From Amphiura filiformis (lineage: Eukaryota > Echinodermata > Ophiuroidea > Amphilepidida > Amphiuridae), in NCBI RefSeq assembly GCF_039555335.1, contig NC_092635.1, positions 53,821,755 to 53,885,754 of the forward strand: DNA of 64,000 nucleotides, given 5' to 3'. The first letter of the stretch is position 1. Each line of letters opens with the position of its first letter. The notes below the pieces were generated by a model. It was not told the origin of the DNA, did not search any database, and saw nothing but the letters and a program-made list of their open reading frames with translations. The translations under genes and the position numbers were made by a program. Below are positions 11,812-26,000 of the stretch, in pieces.

Positions 11812-12582
11812 TACAAAACAGAAAAAACGTAATAGCACAAAAGCAGAGTGACGTTTATGAGCCGTGTGCATGGTAGGCATGGCTGAGCAGATGTGTTTTG
11901 AGGTGAGATTTGAATTGAGAAACAGTCTGTGCAGTTCGAAGAGCAAGAGGGAGTTTATACCATAATGGCGCTACGCGCGAGAAGCTTATGCCGTACAATT
12001 TTGTTTTCGGCCACGCGGATTCCTGGAGAAGATACCGAGAAGCTGATCGCAAAGTCCTTGGAGGGTGATATGATTGGACAATTTCATAGATATAAGCTGA
12101 AGACTGCTCGTTCAACGCTTTGTACGTCAGAAGCAACAGTTTGAATATGATCCTTTGACGGATTGGTAGCCAGTGCAACTGGAACATGACAGGTGGTCCC
12201 GTTTTTTGCTGAATGACATAAGAGGCGTTCCTGCAGATGTTGTTGACATGACTACTCATGGTAAGACAGCTGTCCAGAATGGCACCGAGGTTGTCAACTT
12301 CCTCAGACGGAGTGATTGAAGAAGTTCCAATTGCAATGTCTACTAGCGTTGGATACGCTCTTGGAAACCTGAGAGGTGACGTGCAACAACTCGATTTTAG
12401 TGTTATTTAACATAAGCTTGTTGGCAGCCATCCACTTACGTATGTCCTCAATGCACCTCTCGAGCTTAGCCAAGGTACTTGCGAGATTAGATGGTTTTAT
12501 TACGACATAGAAGCTCGTAGAGTTGTGTGTCGTCGGCATAGGACATACTTGCAAGTCTTTGATTATCAATGTCCTGGAAAGG

Positions 12583-13020
12583 TGAAGTCGTCGTCGTCGT
12601 CGATCTACTCATATCTGAGTATTCGTGACCTTTCTGATGAAGTTTCTCCACTTATGTCGATCTTGTTCTTTGGTGTAACAGCTGTAAATTGACATTTTGG
12701 TTAACGAAATAATCCTATCTGTCCACCTGAGTCTCTGTCTTCCTCCGCTTCTTTTCCCCTCAACTTTTCCGAACATTATCACTTTCTCTATATTGATTCC
12801 TTCTCACCTGGCAACATGTCCAAAATACTGTAGCTTCTGTTTCATCACTGAGTTGAAGAGTGAGTCTTTCTCTCCTATTTCATGCCGAACACTCTCGTTT
12901 GTCCTTTTAGCAGTCCATGGGATGCATAGAAGTTTTCTCCAGCACCACATCTCAAACGCTTACATCCTTCTCTGATCTGCCGCATTGATCACCCACGTTT
13001 CACATGCATAATTATGTTGC
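12583..13020 (-). pseudogene. 5'-truncated RTE-like LINE tail with (GAC)n end
   Basis: On the minus strand: YACETWVINAADQRR, FEMWCWRKLLCIPWTAKRTN, VMKQKLQYFGHVAR and GKRSGGRQRLRWTDRI, then DRHKWRNFIRKVT and a stop, broken by two in-frame stops. This is the standard C-terminal region of RTE-type endonuclease/reverse-transcriptase proteins. It ends in a (GAC)n microsatellite (12583-12600), the usual kind of simple 3' tail. It sits inside the CR1-like relic, between the RT motifs VPQG and YADD, so it is the younger insertion. Confidence 0.8.
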
Positions 13021-13849
13021 AATCGAGAAAATTAAAGTGGAGACGAGTCTAATCTTTGTTGACTTGCTGATGCTTCTGTGATCCATAACTTGTGCAATGT
13101 GCACATTAATGTTTTTGCCATTGCTATGTGACGTCTGATCTCAGTAGAGCATCGAAGAGTGAAGAATAGATGACAAATAGCGGAGCCTTGAGGTACTCCC
13201 CAATCAAGGTGCGTTGGGTTAGAAACTTCAGTGTCGATGATTACAGACTGCTGACGGTTCATCAAATACGCACTAGTGACACCATATCTAGCACTGGATC
13301 TTGTGCGCAGGATGTTGTGGTGTCAAACGCCGCGGATAGATCTAATAATACCAGAACAGCCTCACCATGATCATCAACAGCGCGAAGTAAGTCATTCGTC
13401 ACACGCAGCAATGCAGTCTCAACACTGTGTAACTGCCGGTATGCAGATTGGTTCTTGGTGTGATGATCGTCATCCTTGATGTAACCTTGGAGCCGGCCGT
13501 TCAATTACTTTCCCGAGAAACGGTAGATTCGACACTTGGCGAAAGTTATTAAAGTCATCCACATCAAGACTAGGCTTTTTTAGTAGGAGTAACAAGTGCT
13601 TCCTTTAGGCAATCTGGAAACACACCAGATTGTAGTGATGTGTTCGCAATATCAGTTATCGATGGTAACAAATCAGTTAAATAGGCTGTGATTAGCTGAG
13701 CTGGCAGGGGAGCCAGTGGGCATGTTTTTACACGCGATTTCTTCATGATACTGTAAAAGGAACGTATTTGTTGAATGGCCGAGCGGATTTGCCACAATTT
13801 TTGGAGCAGCGTCACCACTCCTTTTAGGGGAAAATATAAAGTAGCGAAG

Positions 13850-16800
13850 ACTGGTTTCTAAAAGCGCAGATTTATGCGAACAGAAATACTGCCACCATCA
13901 GGGTAAGTTGGTGTGGCAGAACACACCGAGGTATCCGTCAAAGGAATCCTGGTCAGGCTTATAAAGACAATAAACAATGAATATTATTATTTGTTAACAA
14001 GTTTGATTAAAGTTCTTACCCTACAAAATGCCTCTTACTCTACTACATGAATAACAGTTTATGTCACAAATGGCTTACCATACCTGGCTGAAAGGAATGA
14101 TTTGATTTTAAAATGCACAGCTGTATAATTAAACAATTAGTAACAGTGTGTTTTTATCTGCTGTGTTATGACGCAAATGGCATACCATACTTTATGTTGT
14201 TTTAACACATTACATCATTTTACACAAGGTTTCACAATTTACATTACAAAGAATACTTTTTATATGGTTCATCAAAGCATCCCACACAATGACAAGTAAT
14301 ACATGGTACTTTTTTTTAGGATTCATCAAAGCACCTGACACATGTAAATACATAAACAAAGGTCACTGCACTATTAATTTCATGCACAAACTATTTAAAA
14401 TGCCAAACCTCACAACCATTGACTTTTTACCTTACTCCTGAATCCTATTTGTCTGCTACAACTGTACACTATTTCTTTCTACTGGTATCACCTGAGCACC
14501 TTTTTACCTTGAACTCGCCAATTCTCCAACTATTTTAATCTTACACAATCCTGAACCATACACGACTCTAACATTGTACACAAATGTTAACTCGCAATTT
14601 GAGCGCCTCAAACCTTCGCGTCCCTAAACTCTCACTAAAGCTCTCTCACAACTCGCCTAATCTGCAACTCCTAAATGCATAAACCACAAAAGCGCAATTG
14701 CCAACATTAATATTACATTTACAATTATTTCACAAAATGACATTATGAATGCACACTGCAAGCATTATTTTTGAAACCATATTACGCCTACACACACTGA
14801 ACACATGTTTAACGAATGTCCTCATGTAAGTCTATGTTGCGCACAACCTTCGGGAGCTGATGCTGGGAGCCACATCAACACATTCTGCACCACTGCGCAG
14901 ATTTCCACTTGAAAGACAATCTTTTTATACAAAAACAAGCTTTTTATACAATGACATGCACATTAGGGCCAGTATAGACTTCAAAGTGCACGAGGAGTCT
15001 GCATGGGCTTAAATAGAAGCCAGTGAAACTTCCGGTATAGCAGTAATACGCCGTAGCCACTCGTCAGTGCCACTAGTATCTCTACTTCGGATTTCTTCTG
15101 TTTTCTGCGTGTCTTTAATAAAATACAACCTGTTTACTCATCAACACACATTTTTGAGTTGGTACACAAATCCCGTGTAATTTTATCCAATACTCAACTT
15201 GACAATTTACAACACAAAAGTACAAGATTTCAACAATGGCTGTATCATTTATCACATAATGTAAAATGATCTATTTTTGTCACACAATAATCATCAATTT
15301 CAATGCTAATTTTGTCAACAATGGCTTGCCATAACCAAGTTATAAATACACAATCGTATTTACCAGTGTTTTGCCAAAGTACACAACATGGTTTCTTACT
15401 TGTACACAAGTTATTTACAAAGCATGAATACACATTTTTATCAAAACATTTTTATAGGCCTACAAATCTTGAATCAAATGATGCACTAATATACCTCTAC
15501 ACAAAGCATTTAGCCAAACCTGAAATATGATTACGCAATTAGCATGCACAAATCTGGTAAATTATGCAACTACATGTTATTTAAAGTCACACATTATTTC
15601 AACCTGGCCTACCTTTTCGCAAAGTGCACAATATCTGAACCATGCTCAAAATCGCAATTATGACGCTTTTGGCGCACCATACTTTAGCCACCAAATGTCA
15701 ATCAACATGATAAAATAGCTTCATTTATTTGCACAAAGTTTGACTTTCTGTACACAAAATGTCATGTCAATTTGCAATCATCTGTGCTGCTTGTTCTGCA
15801 AAAACATAGTATTTTAATGCAATTTACTTTCCACAAGGTTTTGTCCCAATCCCTGCCAAACAATGACCTGAACTTGAACTCTGACCCAATTTCAGATATT
15901 TTGACTCTCAAAACAATGTTCAAAACAAATACAACCCAAAACATTGCACAAAACACATCCCAATTTGGCAAACATTTTGTTCCACTCATCCCCCCTCAAG
16001 AAGCACAAATTGTTTGTTTACATTTAGATATGCATATCAAAATCATAAACTCACATTAAAAATATACACACAATGTCCAATGTCGTCGCCTGTCGATGAT
16101 GCTTGTCTGCCGTTGTCGCGAAGTGCACTGAATTAAAATCCGACATTTTGCTGGCCAGCTTTTAATTGCGAAATGTCCATTGCGATGCAAGAAAATGACG
16201 TCTTCGCTAAATCACTTGAAAATATCATGTCCATTGCGTGCATCATGAGCTGCCAAAACTCAATTGAATATATAACTCCAATCCAGGCGATAATATCCAC
16301 TCAAATAATGCGAATCTTTTCCCATTTCTCAGCACATTACGAAGTAAAAATGTCGTCAAAATTAATTTATTAAAACTCGTCAACTTGTACATTTGTATCG
16401 TCCATTTGCTGCTGTCAATTTTGCTCTGTCTTGTACACACGAAAATATTGTCACGGTAATCTCCATCTCTTCCAAACTCTCGTCTTACTCCTCCAGAAAA
16501 AACATACAAAAGCAATATTATCTGTCCATTTGTCGAAATTGCCTTCTCTCGTCGCTTTCTACTCGCCTATCCATCACGTAACACGGTCTGCAGTCTCTCC
16601 GTCTCCTGAATTAGTCTTGGTCGTCCTGCATCAGTCCCCTGGTCTAGTCTCGTCTGACAAGTTTCTCAAATCGCGCACCTCAAACCCACGCCAAAATCTT
16701 GATCAGCTGACTTTTAACCAATCAGCACGCTCGATTGCTAAATCCTCACAAAGGCGATGCCGCTTCCTGTACAACAGCTTACAACGTTACCAGTACGCGC

Positions 16801-18230
16801 TGAATACAATGGATAACTTCTAAATATAACTGAAGTATGGTACAAAAAATACCTTGATGTAGCCGCAAAACACGTGATTATTTGGCTTGCAAAATAATGG
16901 AAAAACAAGCTATTTATAGGGGGGAAATCCCGTTACAATACCAAGAACTTCATTACAACTAAATTGCTCAAAGTTACTCCTGCACGTAGTCTCTTGTGAT
17001 GTACCCTGTATGTCATGAAATAGGGAATGTTACCTGTATAATCATGCAATAGTTTGTTTATTATGACTTTTCTGGAAATCCCCTATAATGGAAATAACAG
17101 CATCATTTGTGAAGACTATTTATATCAAGGGGAAATCCCTGAGACTGTAAAGAAAGAATGACATCACGGGAAAACCCCACAGGAAGTGATGTAAGGTGAA
17201 ATGTTAATGTCTATTATTAGAACATTGGGAAAATCCAAGATTGGCTACAAAACATCATGTTGGTAGTAATTCTTGGCAGACCTGTATCGATATGATTGTA
17301 ATGTGAATGGATGTAGAGCTAGCTCTCAAAAAGAGAGTAAATAAGGTTAACCAGTTAAAATCAGGATACTCAAAGAGTATTACTGAGAGTGGCCATGGAG
17401 ATCATGAGTTTCCTACAGTGCTATTTAAAACAGGCTCTGAGCGATGAAGATGGATGGATGTTTTCACCGACAAGCTACGAAAATGGCCCAAAGTAAGACA
17501 TAGGGTCTACTGCGGATTGTGAAGAACTTTATGGAAAATGTTTAAGTTATAATTATTATCATCTGGATACGGATCTGACAGGCTGCAATAGCCTTTATTA
17601 TTGACAGAATGTCATGGGAGATTGTAAACTCCACATGTGTGTGATGGTCTTCGTGTTTCAAAAAAGAAGTACAATTTAACCAGTTTATATAGCCAATAAT
17701 TGAGCTATTTTAATACAGCAACGAAGGAGATTGCGAGCACACAAATGTGCTCTTCCTCATCAAAGGATTAAAGTTCTTCTGTCGAATTGCTGGAGTTTGC
17801 TAGGTTTATGAAAACCACACATCTGTCAAATACAGCGGAGCTGTGTTAAAGAAACCTGTTCCCTGGAGAAAGAGTGATTGGTGAAAGAAACACCATTTTT
17901 GGAGAAAGCAGCGCAAGGAGATATATTTTTGGAAAAGCAGCGCAAGAAGATAAGTGATTGGAGAAAGCAGCATCATTTTCGTGTGCGGATTTCATATGCA
18001 AGGATATTTATAAACGCAAGTGTACAGTGGACTTCGCTGATTTTCGCAGGACAAGTGAATAAGGATATATTACATCAGTCGTCCAGAACATTGCAAGAAC
18101 TCTAGGATCACCAACAAGAAAACCGCTGGTTAAGTACCGATAGAATAAAACTGTGATTGTGTGATTTTATTATATGCAATTGTTGTTATGTACCAATCAT
18201 ACTTTGTTTTCAATTAAAGACTTAGATTTT
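13850..18230. other. Long stretch without recognisable genes
   Basis: AT-rich with many CACA/TTTACAC words up to about 16080, then a more CpG-containing segment (16080-16800) with a 130-codon plus-strand open frame lacking any motif. 16900-17250 has recurring ggggaaatccc words; 17840-17980 has short direct repeats (ggagaaagcagc, cagcgcaag). Possibly remains of an LTR-type or unclassified element, but no gag/pol motif was found. Confidence 0.4.
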
Positions 18231-18236
18231 GTTAGC

Positions 18237-18690
18237 TTAATCAAACAGTGTATTTGTGTTGTGCATTCGTGGGAGTTCGGGTAAAAGGTGATTTTGGCCT
18301 TGAGTCAAGTACGACTTGTAACACTCTCTCTCAATGTTAACAGCAACTCGAATATTCCGGATTTTCTGATCAAAGTATTCACTGAAACGATTGGCCAGGT
18401 TCTTCTTTGAATTGTGAGAAGGAAGAGCTTTCGAGGGTTTGTGAACAGAAAGTTGATTGACAAGTTTGAACATTTGCCGGGTTTTACATGTTGAAATCTG
18501 AGTACAATGGTATTTTCCGTTTATGCATTTTCCAGATCTTTCTTGTACTGACGACACTGATTGCGAAAAGCGTCTTCATAAACACTAAGCAAGTTTGGAT
18601 TTCTGCCACTTGTGCTCAAGTTGTCGCTTAGCTCTATTTTGATGCGCGAACAGATCGGTGTACCAAGGAGCTTGCAGACATAGACTCGTT
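18237..18690 (-). pseudogene. CR1-like LINE fragment
   Basis: Minus-strand MFKLVNQLSVHKPSKALPSH, NLANRFSEYFDQKIRNIRV and NIERECY: the segment between endonuclease and RT of CR1-type LINEs ('..F..FF..KI..IR'), preceded by NPNLLSVYEDAFRNQCRQYK in another frame. One or more frameshifts. Confidence 0.65.
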
Positions 18691-19129
18691 GCATACGTAA
18701 CGATTTGTTATGTATTGTGTGTCATTGGTGTACATAAAAAAATTAAATATCCATCTGAATCATAGGTGTAAATTGGACAGCAATCTCTGAAAATAATCAA
18801 GATAATTAGCAACTTTATCGTCATGGTAACAAATCTGACGCAACCATGTGTAACATAGTTGTTACGTAGCGTAGCATTAAGTAAAGTTTAGACAATTTTA
18901 TACAAGTTTAACCACCTTTGGTGGGCAACTTTTGCAACTTTGAGCAATGTTATGCATTTTTGGCAATTTATATGACATTTCCCCCGTGACATGATGGGGC
19001 CTTTTACAAATGATTTACTCTTTTCATACAAGTATCTTATACCCTTGATCCGATAAACATTCAAGATAAGAGGAGTTCTTGTATATCGCCAGTGTACAAA
19101 TGTATACACACTGACGTGAACACTAGAAA

Positions 19130-19328
19130 TACAAGCTGTGTCAACATAATTGGTACCCATCAGTCTGACCCATCAAAAGATCCAATTAATATTTTATCAC
19201 AAGTCACTATTACCATGATTACTAAACATTCTGGACATTTCATGATTATCCAAAGTTGCATTTGAAGAGACGGGCTTTTCAATAAACGTCAAAAATGATG
19301 GTTACCAATCATTTTGATACAACCTGTA
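19130..19328. mobile_element. MITE with TA duplication, family CAGGGTGTATCAA, copy 2
   Basis: Left end TACAAGCTGTGTCAACATAA plus TTGGTACCC, right end ggttaccaatcattttgata plus caacctgta. Diverged from copy 1 but same layout. The surrounding 18690-19820 is otherwise featureless 3' flank of the transporter gene. Confidence 0.65.
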
Positions 19329-19823
19329 TCATTAATATACAAAGATCATTAATATACAAAATAAAAATCATTTGGGCCCTGAGATAGACCCTTGCGGGAT
19401 ATCGCATAACCAAATAACACTCTTTTGCAGATCTCACATCATTAACGTAGACACGTGGTTTCTGTTTAAACTAATCAATAATTAAATTATCATTTGTTTT
19501 AGCTTTCTTTACTCAGAGTAGCTTCTTCAATTTCAAAACACTGATTTCCAAGGAGGCCATGCATTTACAAAGATGCATCAGTACAACTTGATGGGATTTC
19601 ATCAACACCTACCCTCCTGTTGCTTGATTCTATTATCAGGAAGTGAACTATATATTCAATTAAGTTATACAATTCACTCGGCACTTTTGTTTTTGCCCGT
19701 AACAACTCCATACCTTCTTTGAGTCTAATTTGTTCTTTACCCGTAATTGCATAAACAATAAAATGGTCATTGTACCATTGTACAAAATACCACATTCTGA
19801 ATGTTTCACTGAAGAATAGATCC

Positions 19824-20029
19824 TTATGCTAAATGCTTGAAGTGACCGTCTTTATCGTAACTTTGGGCATCACATTTCCCCGCCCATTTTTTGTCACCTT
19901 GCTGCGCTTGTGGTTGTCTGAAATAATTCGTTATAGGTAGAGCAGCAATAAATAGAGAACATATCATGAAGCAGCCAGCCGCCAAGTAGAACGGGAAATT
20001 GTAGCTACCGGTGGTATCATAAAGAACTC
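19824..20029 (-). CDS. MCT-like gene, terminal exon with stop
   Basis: Acceptor TTTTAACAG followed by coding (G)VLYDTTGSYNFPFYLAAG, the last membrane helix, and a 30-residue polar tail ending ...DGHFKHLA then TAA at 19826-19824. 'G.l.D.tg.Y...F...G' is the usual entry to the last MCT helix. This exon is too short to stand out as an open reading frame and was found by phase matching with the 22274 donor. No clear AATAAA was seen within 250 nt downstream. Confidence 0.88.
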
Positions 20030-23000
20030 CTGTTAAAACAAAAAAACAAACACTTTATATTTCCATGAGCATGATGAGAGTGAATAAAACTTTCTTTTCA
20101 ATAACACAATGGATAAAAATTAAGAACGCTTTGCGCTAATTTTACATACCGCGAAACACACACACGAGCGCACCCCCTGCACCCAGGGGGGGGCACTCCA
20201 ACTTTGGAGGTGACGCGTATGTAGGGCTGTTAAGACCCCCTTTTTCAGCATCGCTGTCACCCAAAGACCCCATATTTTTTACGAACACATGCTCTGTCCA
20301 TGCTCTGTCACCCAAAGACCCCTATTTTTCCATTTGATCTGTCACCCAAAGACCCTTGCAAGTCCAATTTGAACAGCAACTTTCATTTATCATGGATTTT
20401 GTTACTTATTTTGAAAAAACAAGGAAATTTGAAGCCAATTTTCGAGGTTTCTGTGGCGCTTTTTCGGCTCTCACCCAAAGATTCCATTTAAAAAAAGGTC
20501 ATGTTCTCACCCAATGACCCCATATTTTTCACATTTTGCTCTCACCGAATACCAAAATCATGCTCTCACCCAATGACCCCATATTTTTTACATTTTGCTC
20601 TCACCGAATGCCCCTTAGTGCGAAAGTGCCAGCCCTACACCTATATCCATTTCATATTGAAGTGCCCCCCGGCCTGCACCCTTCAGAGAATAACACCACA
20701 TAGCCTCATACTGCAGTTACTGTCCGTTTTCCTATACACAATACACAGTGCTCTTTCCCATTGACGCGTGACCTCTACAAATAGCCCTACGTTAAAAGTA
20801 TGGGGATATGACTAGTTAACGTCGCTGTGTGAAATAACCGGCCAATATTAAAAGTACTCTTCTAAAGTTCTAGAAAATATAGTTTTTAACATGTCCTAAA
20901 TTTTTAGCTAATTTAGATGTTTGGAAATATTCGTACTTTGGTGTTTTAGTTAATGTTATAGGTAATAGTACATTGCCTAGTTAACGTCGCTGTGTGAAAA
21001 ATAACCGGCCAATATTAAAAGTACTCTTCTAAAATTCTAGACAATATAGTTTTGTAACATGTCCTAAATTTTTAGCTAATTTAGGTGTTTGGAGAGGTCG
21101 TACTTTTGTGTTTTAGGAAGGATATGTAAACGACAGATAACACCAAAAATATGAAGAAATTATTTCCAAACCGTGTTAAGTCAACAATCATTATGTTGCT
21201 CATTTTCAAGAATGCTGGTTTACAAAAAGCACGCCATTGTCTCATTTCGTGAACAATAGTACACATACCATTGTTTCCTTTCGTTTCCTTTATAATCGGT
21301 TACCCAACTGAAGCTATAATACAAACTTTATTGCGATATCGCACATGAAAACAGTCACATGTGCACAGCCAGAGAAGATCCGATTTAATCAGTTGAGCTG
21401 TTTCAATGAGTGTTATCTTGGTTTAATAGCTTTTAATGGGGTTAAGTCCTGCAAAGGTCGAGATGAATTCTACTGTAGACATGACTGCATCATGTACTCC
21501 AGCACCCCCTCACCCTTGAAACACAGCCCCACGGATCCACACCACGTCCCCGGACATATCCACCCCTCCGCACACACCCCCACTACACACACCACACCAC
21601 ACTACACACCCCATACTAGTATGCCCACGCACCCCATTGATTATAATTGTCTAAGGGCTCGGTTTTAAATTGCCTAAAATCTTTAGCCCTTTTATGAAAT
21701 TTCACGTATGATGTTCAATACGACAATTTTCATATGATGGTCGCTTTTTCCTCCTAGCTACACACACTCTAAGCTCATGTCATTATAAAGTTTACTTCGA
21801 GGACTGTTAAATATCAAAAATATCAATTTTGATTAATTTGCCATAAAATTAATATTACCTTATATCTTGAATTTTAAAAAAAATGATATCAGAAGGACAT
21901 CACTCGTATTTAGAATGCAATTTGGTGTGTCTTACGTGAACTCAGTTCCCACAAAAAATGCTATGCGAAAATGACCGAGCCCTTAAGAAGATTATAATCA
22001 TTATTTGTGGATCGAAACAAGAATTTCTGTTAAAAATCTCTTCATGCATTTTCAACACACGTGATTGTGACGAAATAGTTAAGTTCCAAGGTGAGCAACA
22101 GACCAAAGTATTCAAAAACAAAAACCCAAAGACTTTTCATTGTGACTTCACCATCGCGTAAATTTACAAAAAAAATATTATGTGTATTGGTCTATTTATT
22201 CCTATCAAAACTTATTCTCTATATCATTTATATGATTTTTAAGATGTCGCCTTTGGACAGCTAGATGATATACCTGTCAAATATGATCCAATGATGATTC
22301 CACTTCCACACGTAAGGAGCATCCAGCCCACGGCACCAGAAACATGATCAACTCCTACGGATTCTTTTGCTATAATAGGTGTAGTTGAATGGTAAACTCC
22401 AGCTGTTACGCCGATGATGACCCCAACAGTCATTAAGAATGCATACGAGTCCGATAACGGGGTAACAGCACAGGCAATTCCACATACAAGATATGACATT
22501 GCTGTTAGTCCACAGCCAGACAGTATATGGTGATCTATAATGTAACCGTGGGTTAACCTGGATATCAAAGAACCGATTCCGATGGCTGAGACAAGGTACG
22601 CTGCATTAAGATCTGATATACCAGCTTCCACTGCTCTTGCTGAGAAATAGTGGAAAGCGATTATGTACACGCCATATAAATAAAATGTAATTAAGGTAAG
22701 GACGAAGAAGCAATTCTTCAGAAGATGAAAGTCCCAAATTTCTGAAATGATTGCAACAATTTTACTGTTTTTGATTTTCTTTATGCACCCGGCCGTGGTT
22801 TGAGTGCTAATTGGATTATTGACACTGTGTTTCCTTACAAATTCCAAATTAGTTGGTCTGTACAGCGCGGCACATACACCTATATTGGCCTCTAGTCCAG
22901 CTAGAATAAGGATAGCCCCTTGCCAACTGTAAGTGGTTATCAGTGTCTGTAGGAGTGGTGGGAGGGAAAACATTCCAATAGCAGACCCAGCAGATACAAA

Positions 23001-26000
23001 TCCGTTCGCTTGGGCAAGTCTTCGATCAAAATAACAGGTCAATATTACATAGGAGGGTTGGTAGCTTAATCCCAGTCCTACGCCTGCAAAGAGATGACAA
23101 ATTTACACGGAAAGAAGTTGAATAAAAGTGGATTATGTAAACATGCAGAACGTATCACAGCGTTTGCGAAAAAATGTATTAAATTATCTGATTTAAAGTG
23201 AGCAACGAGACACATAAAATTGCGCTGTCTTTAAACTTGCATATATACAATAACAAAGAAAATAGCTTTACCACGTTTACACACATAAGAGCAGATTATA
23301 TTTATATCAGGGTCGTTACTAATGACTTTGCGTCAGCTTTTTATCGGGTACGTACTATGAGATATCAAAATATTAATTTGAACCGGTTTGGAACTCGGAA
23401 TATTAGATATTCCTCGGTTCCAAAGCACAATCTTTTGATATTTCATAATACCCTCAAAACAAATGATGCACAGTCATTTCGTGTGCGACTGAGAATAACC
23501 TAATGTGTTTGGTTTGTTTTTGTTTTTAGTAAGCTTTCGTCAGGAGTAAATCTGACTTCTTCAGGATATGTAGGCTGCCCCTTGTCTACTGATGGCTCTG
23601 AAAAGTGCCGTTCACTGAAGACTTCCCTTGTAATCAATGAAAAAGCACACCTCGCCTATTTGCCAATATGAAAGTTTTTGGTGGCTATGAAAAGAGCCGT
23701 TCACTGAAGACCGCCCTTGTCAACAGAGATAAGTAATAACTGGTGGCTCTTGTTTTGCTTTTAATCCTAAATTTCACATACCGGTAGTCTTTTTGGACCT
23801 CCGATTCCCCATATGGATAAGGAATAGGGATGTGCATAATATTTGTGAGGGAAAGCGCATTACCTGCTACGGCAAATGTTACATAAAGCTGCCAAAGACT
23901 TGAAGCCATGGACGCTGCCATAAACGAGGTACTGGTCACTATTGCTCCTACCATCACCACTTGTCTTATGCTGAATTTCTTGCATAGAGCACTGCCTAAC
24001 GGACCTATCAAGAAAGAAAACATATACAATGGCAATTTGTAACCAAAATGAATGAGTGGCATTTGTGCAAATTGTTTCAAGAATTGGAGGGGGAGGGAGC
24101 CATTATGTATTCTTAGCCCCGGCACCACAACCCCTAGCTACGTCACTGATGATAATATTGACATAATCATGTTGAATTGTTTCAAGAATTGGAGGGGAGG
24201 TGCCATTATGTATTCTTAGCCCCGGGCACCACAACCCCTAGCTATGTCACTGATGACAATGCTGACATAATCATGTTTAATAATTAAAGTGCATTGTAAA
24301 GTTTTGCTGACGTACCATGTTTAGTAATTAAAGTACATAGTAAAGTTCCAAATAATATTGCAACCGATCGTGAAAGCGTAGAACACAAAGGCAGAAGTAG
24401 GGGTCGCAGAAGTTCCACTAGTGGATCATCATGTGTACATACAGTCATGAAAATAGACTTGCCGTAGAGTTCTACCATGTATACCAATCTAGCAAGAACA
24501 TAGCATTAGCCTTTTCGAAGTATGGCGTACACAAAAGGAGGGCAGTCTTCAATCTGGGTACTTTGACTTACTTGACTTATCTGCACAGGACGTTGTGTCC
24601 CTTTGACCCCTGCCGAGTAAAGGTCCGTTCATACTACTGCCGCATTTGCGATGCGTTGCTTTGTGATGCCGATATATCGATTACTTTTTGCCGCAACTCA
24701 ACGCAACTCGTCGCATTTCCAAGTTAAAATGTATTTAACTTCATTGCGATATCGCAATGCAGTAGTTTGCAGTACGGTGCAGTGCGGCAACGCACGGCAT
24801 CGCAAAGCAAAGGAAAGCAAATGCGGTGGTAGTATGAATGGACCTTAAGCCTTCTCCATTCAGTTCTATCTGTTTCTTGTGTCTTTGCTTCATGTGAGGT
24901 CATTCCCAGGTCCCTCTGAATTTGGTCCTTCCATCTGGTTGGTGGACGACCTGGTGGTCTTTTCTTGCTGAAGTCATTAATGTAGGCTTGGTGGGGTAGC
25001 CGATGTTGAGACATCCTGAAGAAATGCCCAGCGCATTTCAAACGTCTCCGGCAGATAACATCGTTGATGGAGCTAGTGATGTTGAGACTCCGTCTGATGG
25101 AATTGTTGCGGATTTTGTCAAGTAGGGAAACTCCAAGCATTTCAAAAATCGATCGTCGATCGGATTCACGTAACGCCCAGGATTCTAACCCATAGGTGGC
25201 AATAAGGAGGATGAGCGGCTGGTAAATCCTTTCAGCGATCCGGTGATGTCATGGTTAGACCAGATGGTATTTTTCAATCTACCAAATGCCCAGGCTGCCA
25301 ACTTTGTGTGCGAAGTTTAATATCCTCTTCTACTGAGTGCACACTACTACCCGGAAAGACGAAGTTAGTTACTTTGTCAATGGACATTTGGTTCAACATG
25401 GTATATCTTGGAACGTCAGACATGATTTTGCATTTTGTTGTGTTAATTTTCATTCCCCAGCTGCTGCATGCTTTTTTCCAATTCAGTCCATATCCATGAG
25501 TGTGGTGTCATCTGCATATCGGATGTTGTTAATGCACATGTCACCCATCTGCACACCTGAGCCTAGATTTATGATGTCCTTCATGACAAACTCCAGATAT
25601 AGATTGAAGAGGCATGGTGAGAGAAGACATCCCTGTCTATCACCAACTAGGACTTCAAACCATTCGGTGATCTTTCCATTTACCACAACTGAGCATTGGG
25701 TTTGCTCATACATTTTTGCAATGAGGTTCACCAGTTTGGTGTCTACTCCTACTGATCGCAGACATTTCCAAAGGACCTCTCTCCATATGGTGTCAAATGG
25801 TGCTTTGAAGTCTAAACTCCTGTATATTGGAATGCGTCTTTCTTTAGCCTTTTCAAAGATTTGGCGTATTGCAAATACCGCATCTGAGGTGCCTCTCGAA
25901 CTCCTGAACCCACCCTGTTCCTCTCTCAGATGGTTATCTACAGTCTGTTGTATTCGGTTAAGAACCATCCTACAGAATACTTTTCCCGGAATTGACAGGA

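Larger units (their letters stand above)
11330..13820 (-). pseudogene. CR1-like LINE relic with two nested insertions
   Basis: Minus-strand fragments in the right order for a CR1-type reverse transcriptase: LPAQLITAYLTDLLPSITDI and SGVFPDCLKEALVTPTKK (13570-13818), [18 protein letters not shown] then [10 protein letters not shown] (13262-13504), DWGVPQGSAICHLFF (about 13200), a frame-shifted YADDT (PMPTTHNSTSF, 12545), KWMAANKLMLNNTKIELLHV (12400), LHWLPIRQRIIFKLLLLTYK (12150) and APLWYKLPLALRTAQTVSQF (11950). The 3' UTR at 11330-11390 has the typical 'tatatagcgc...aaggcgctttacag'. Stops and frameshifts show it is dead. Interrupted by an RTE-like tail (12583-13020) and a MITE (11587-11811). 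Confidence 0.85.

Noticed and set aside
16431..16823. 130-codon plus-strand open frame
   Set aside because: Ser/Leu/Arg-rich without motif, no start context or splice support; composition like random CpG-rich sequence.
24284..24487. Hydrophobic minus-strand frame near the MCT-like gene, considered as an upstream exon
   Set aside because: No acceptor/donor pair with phase 1 and no family motif; the exon at 30037-30108 fits exactly instead.
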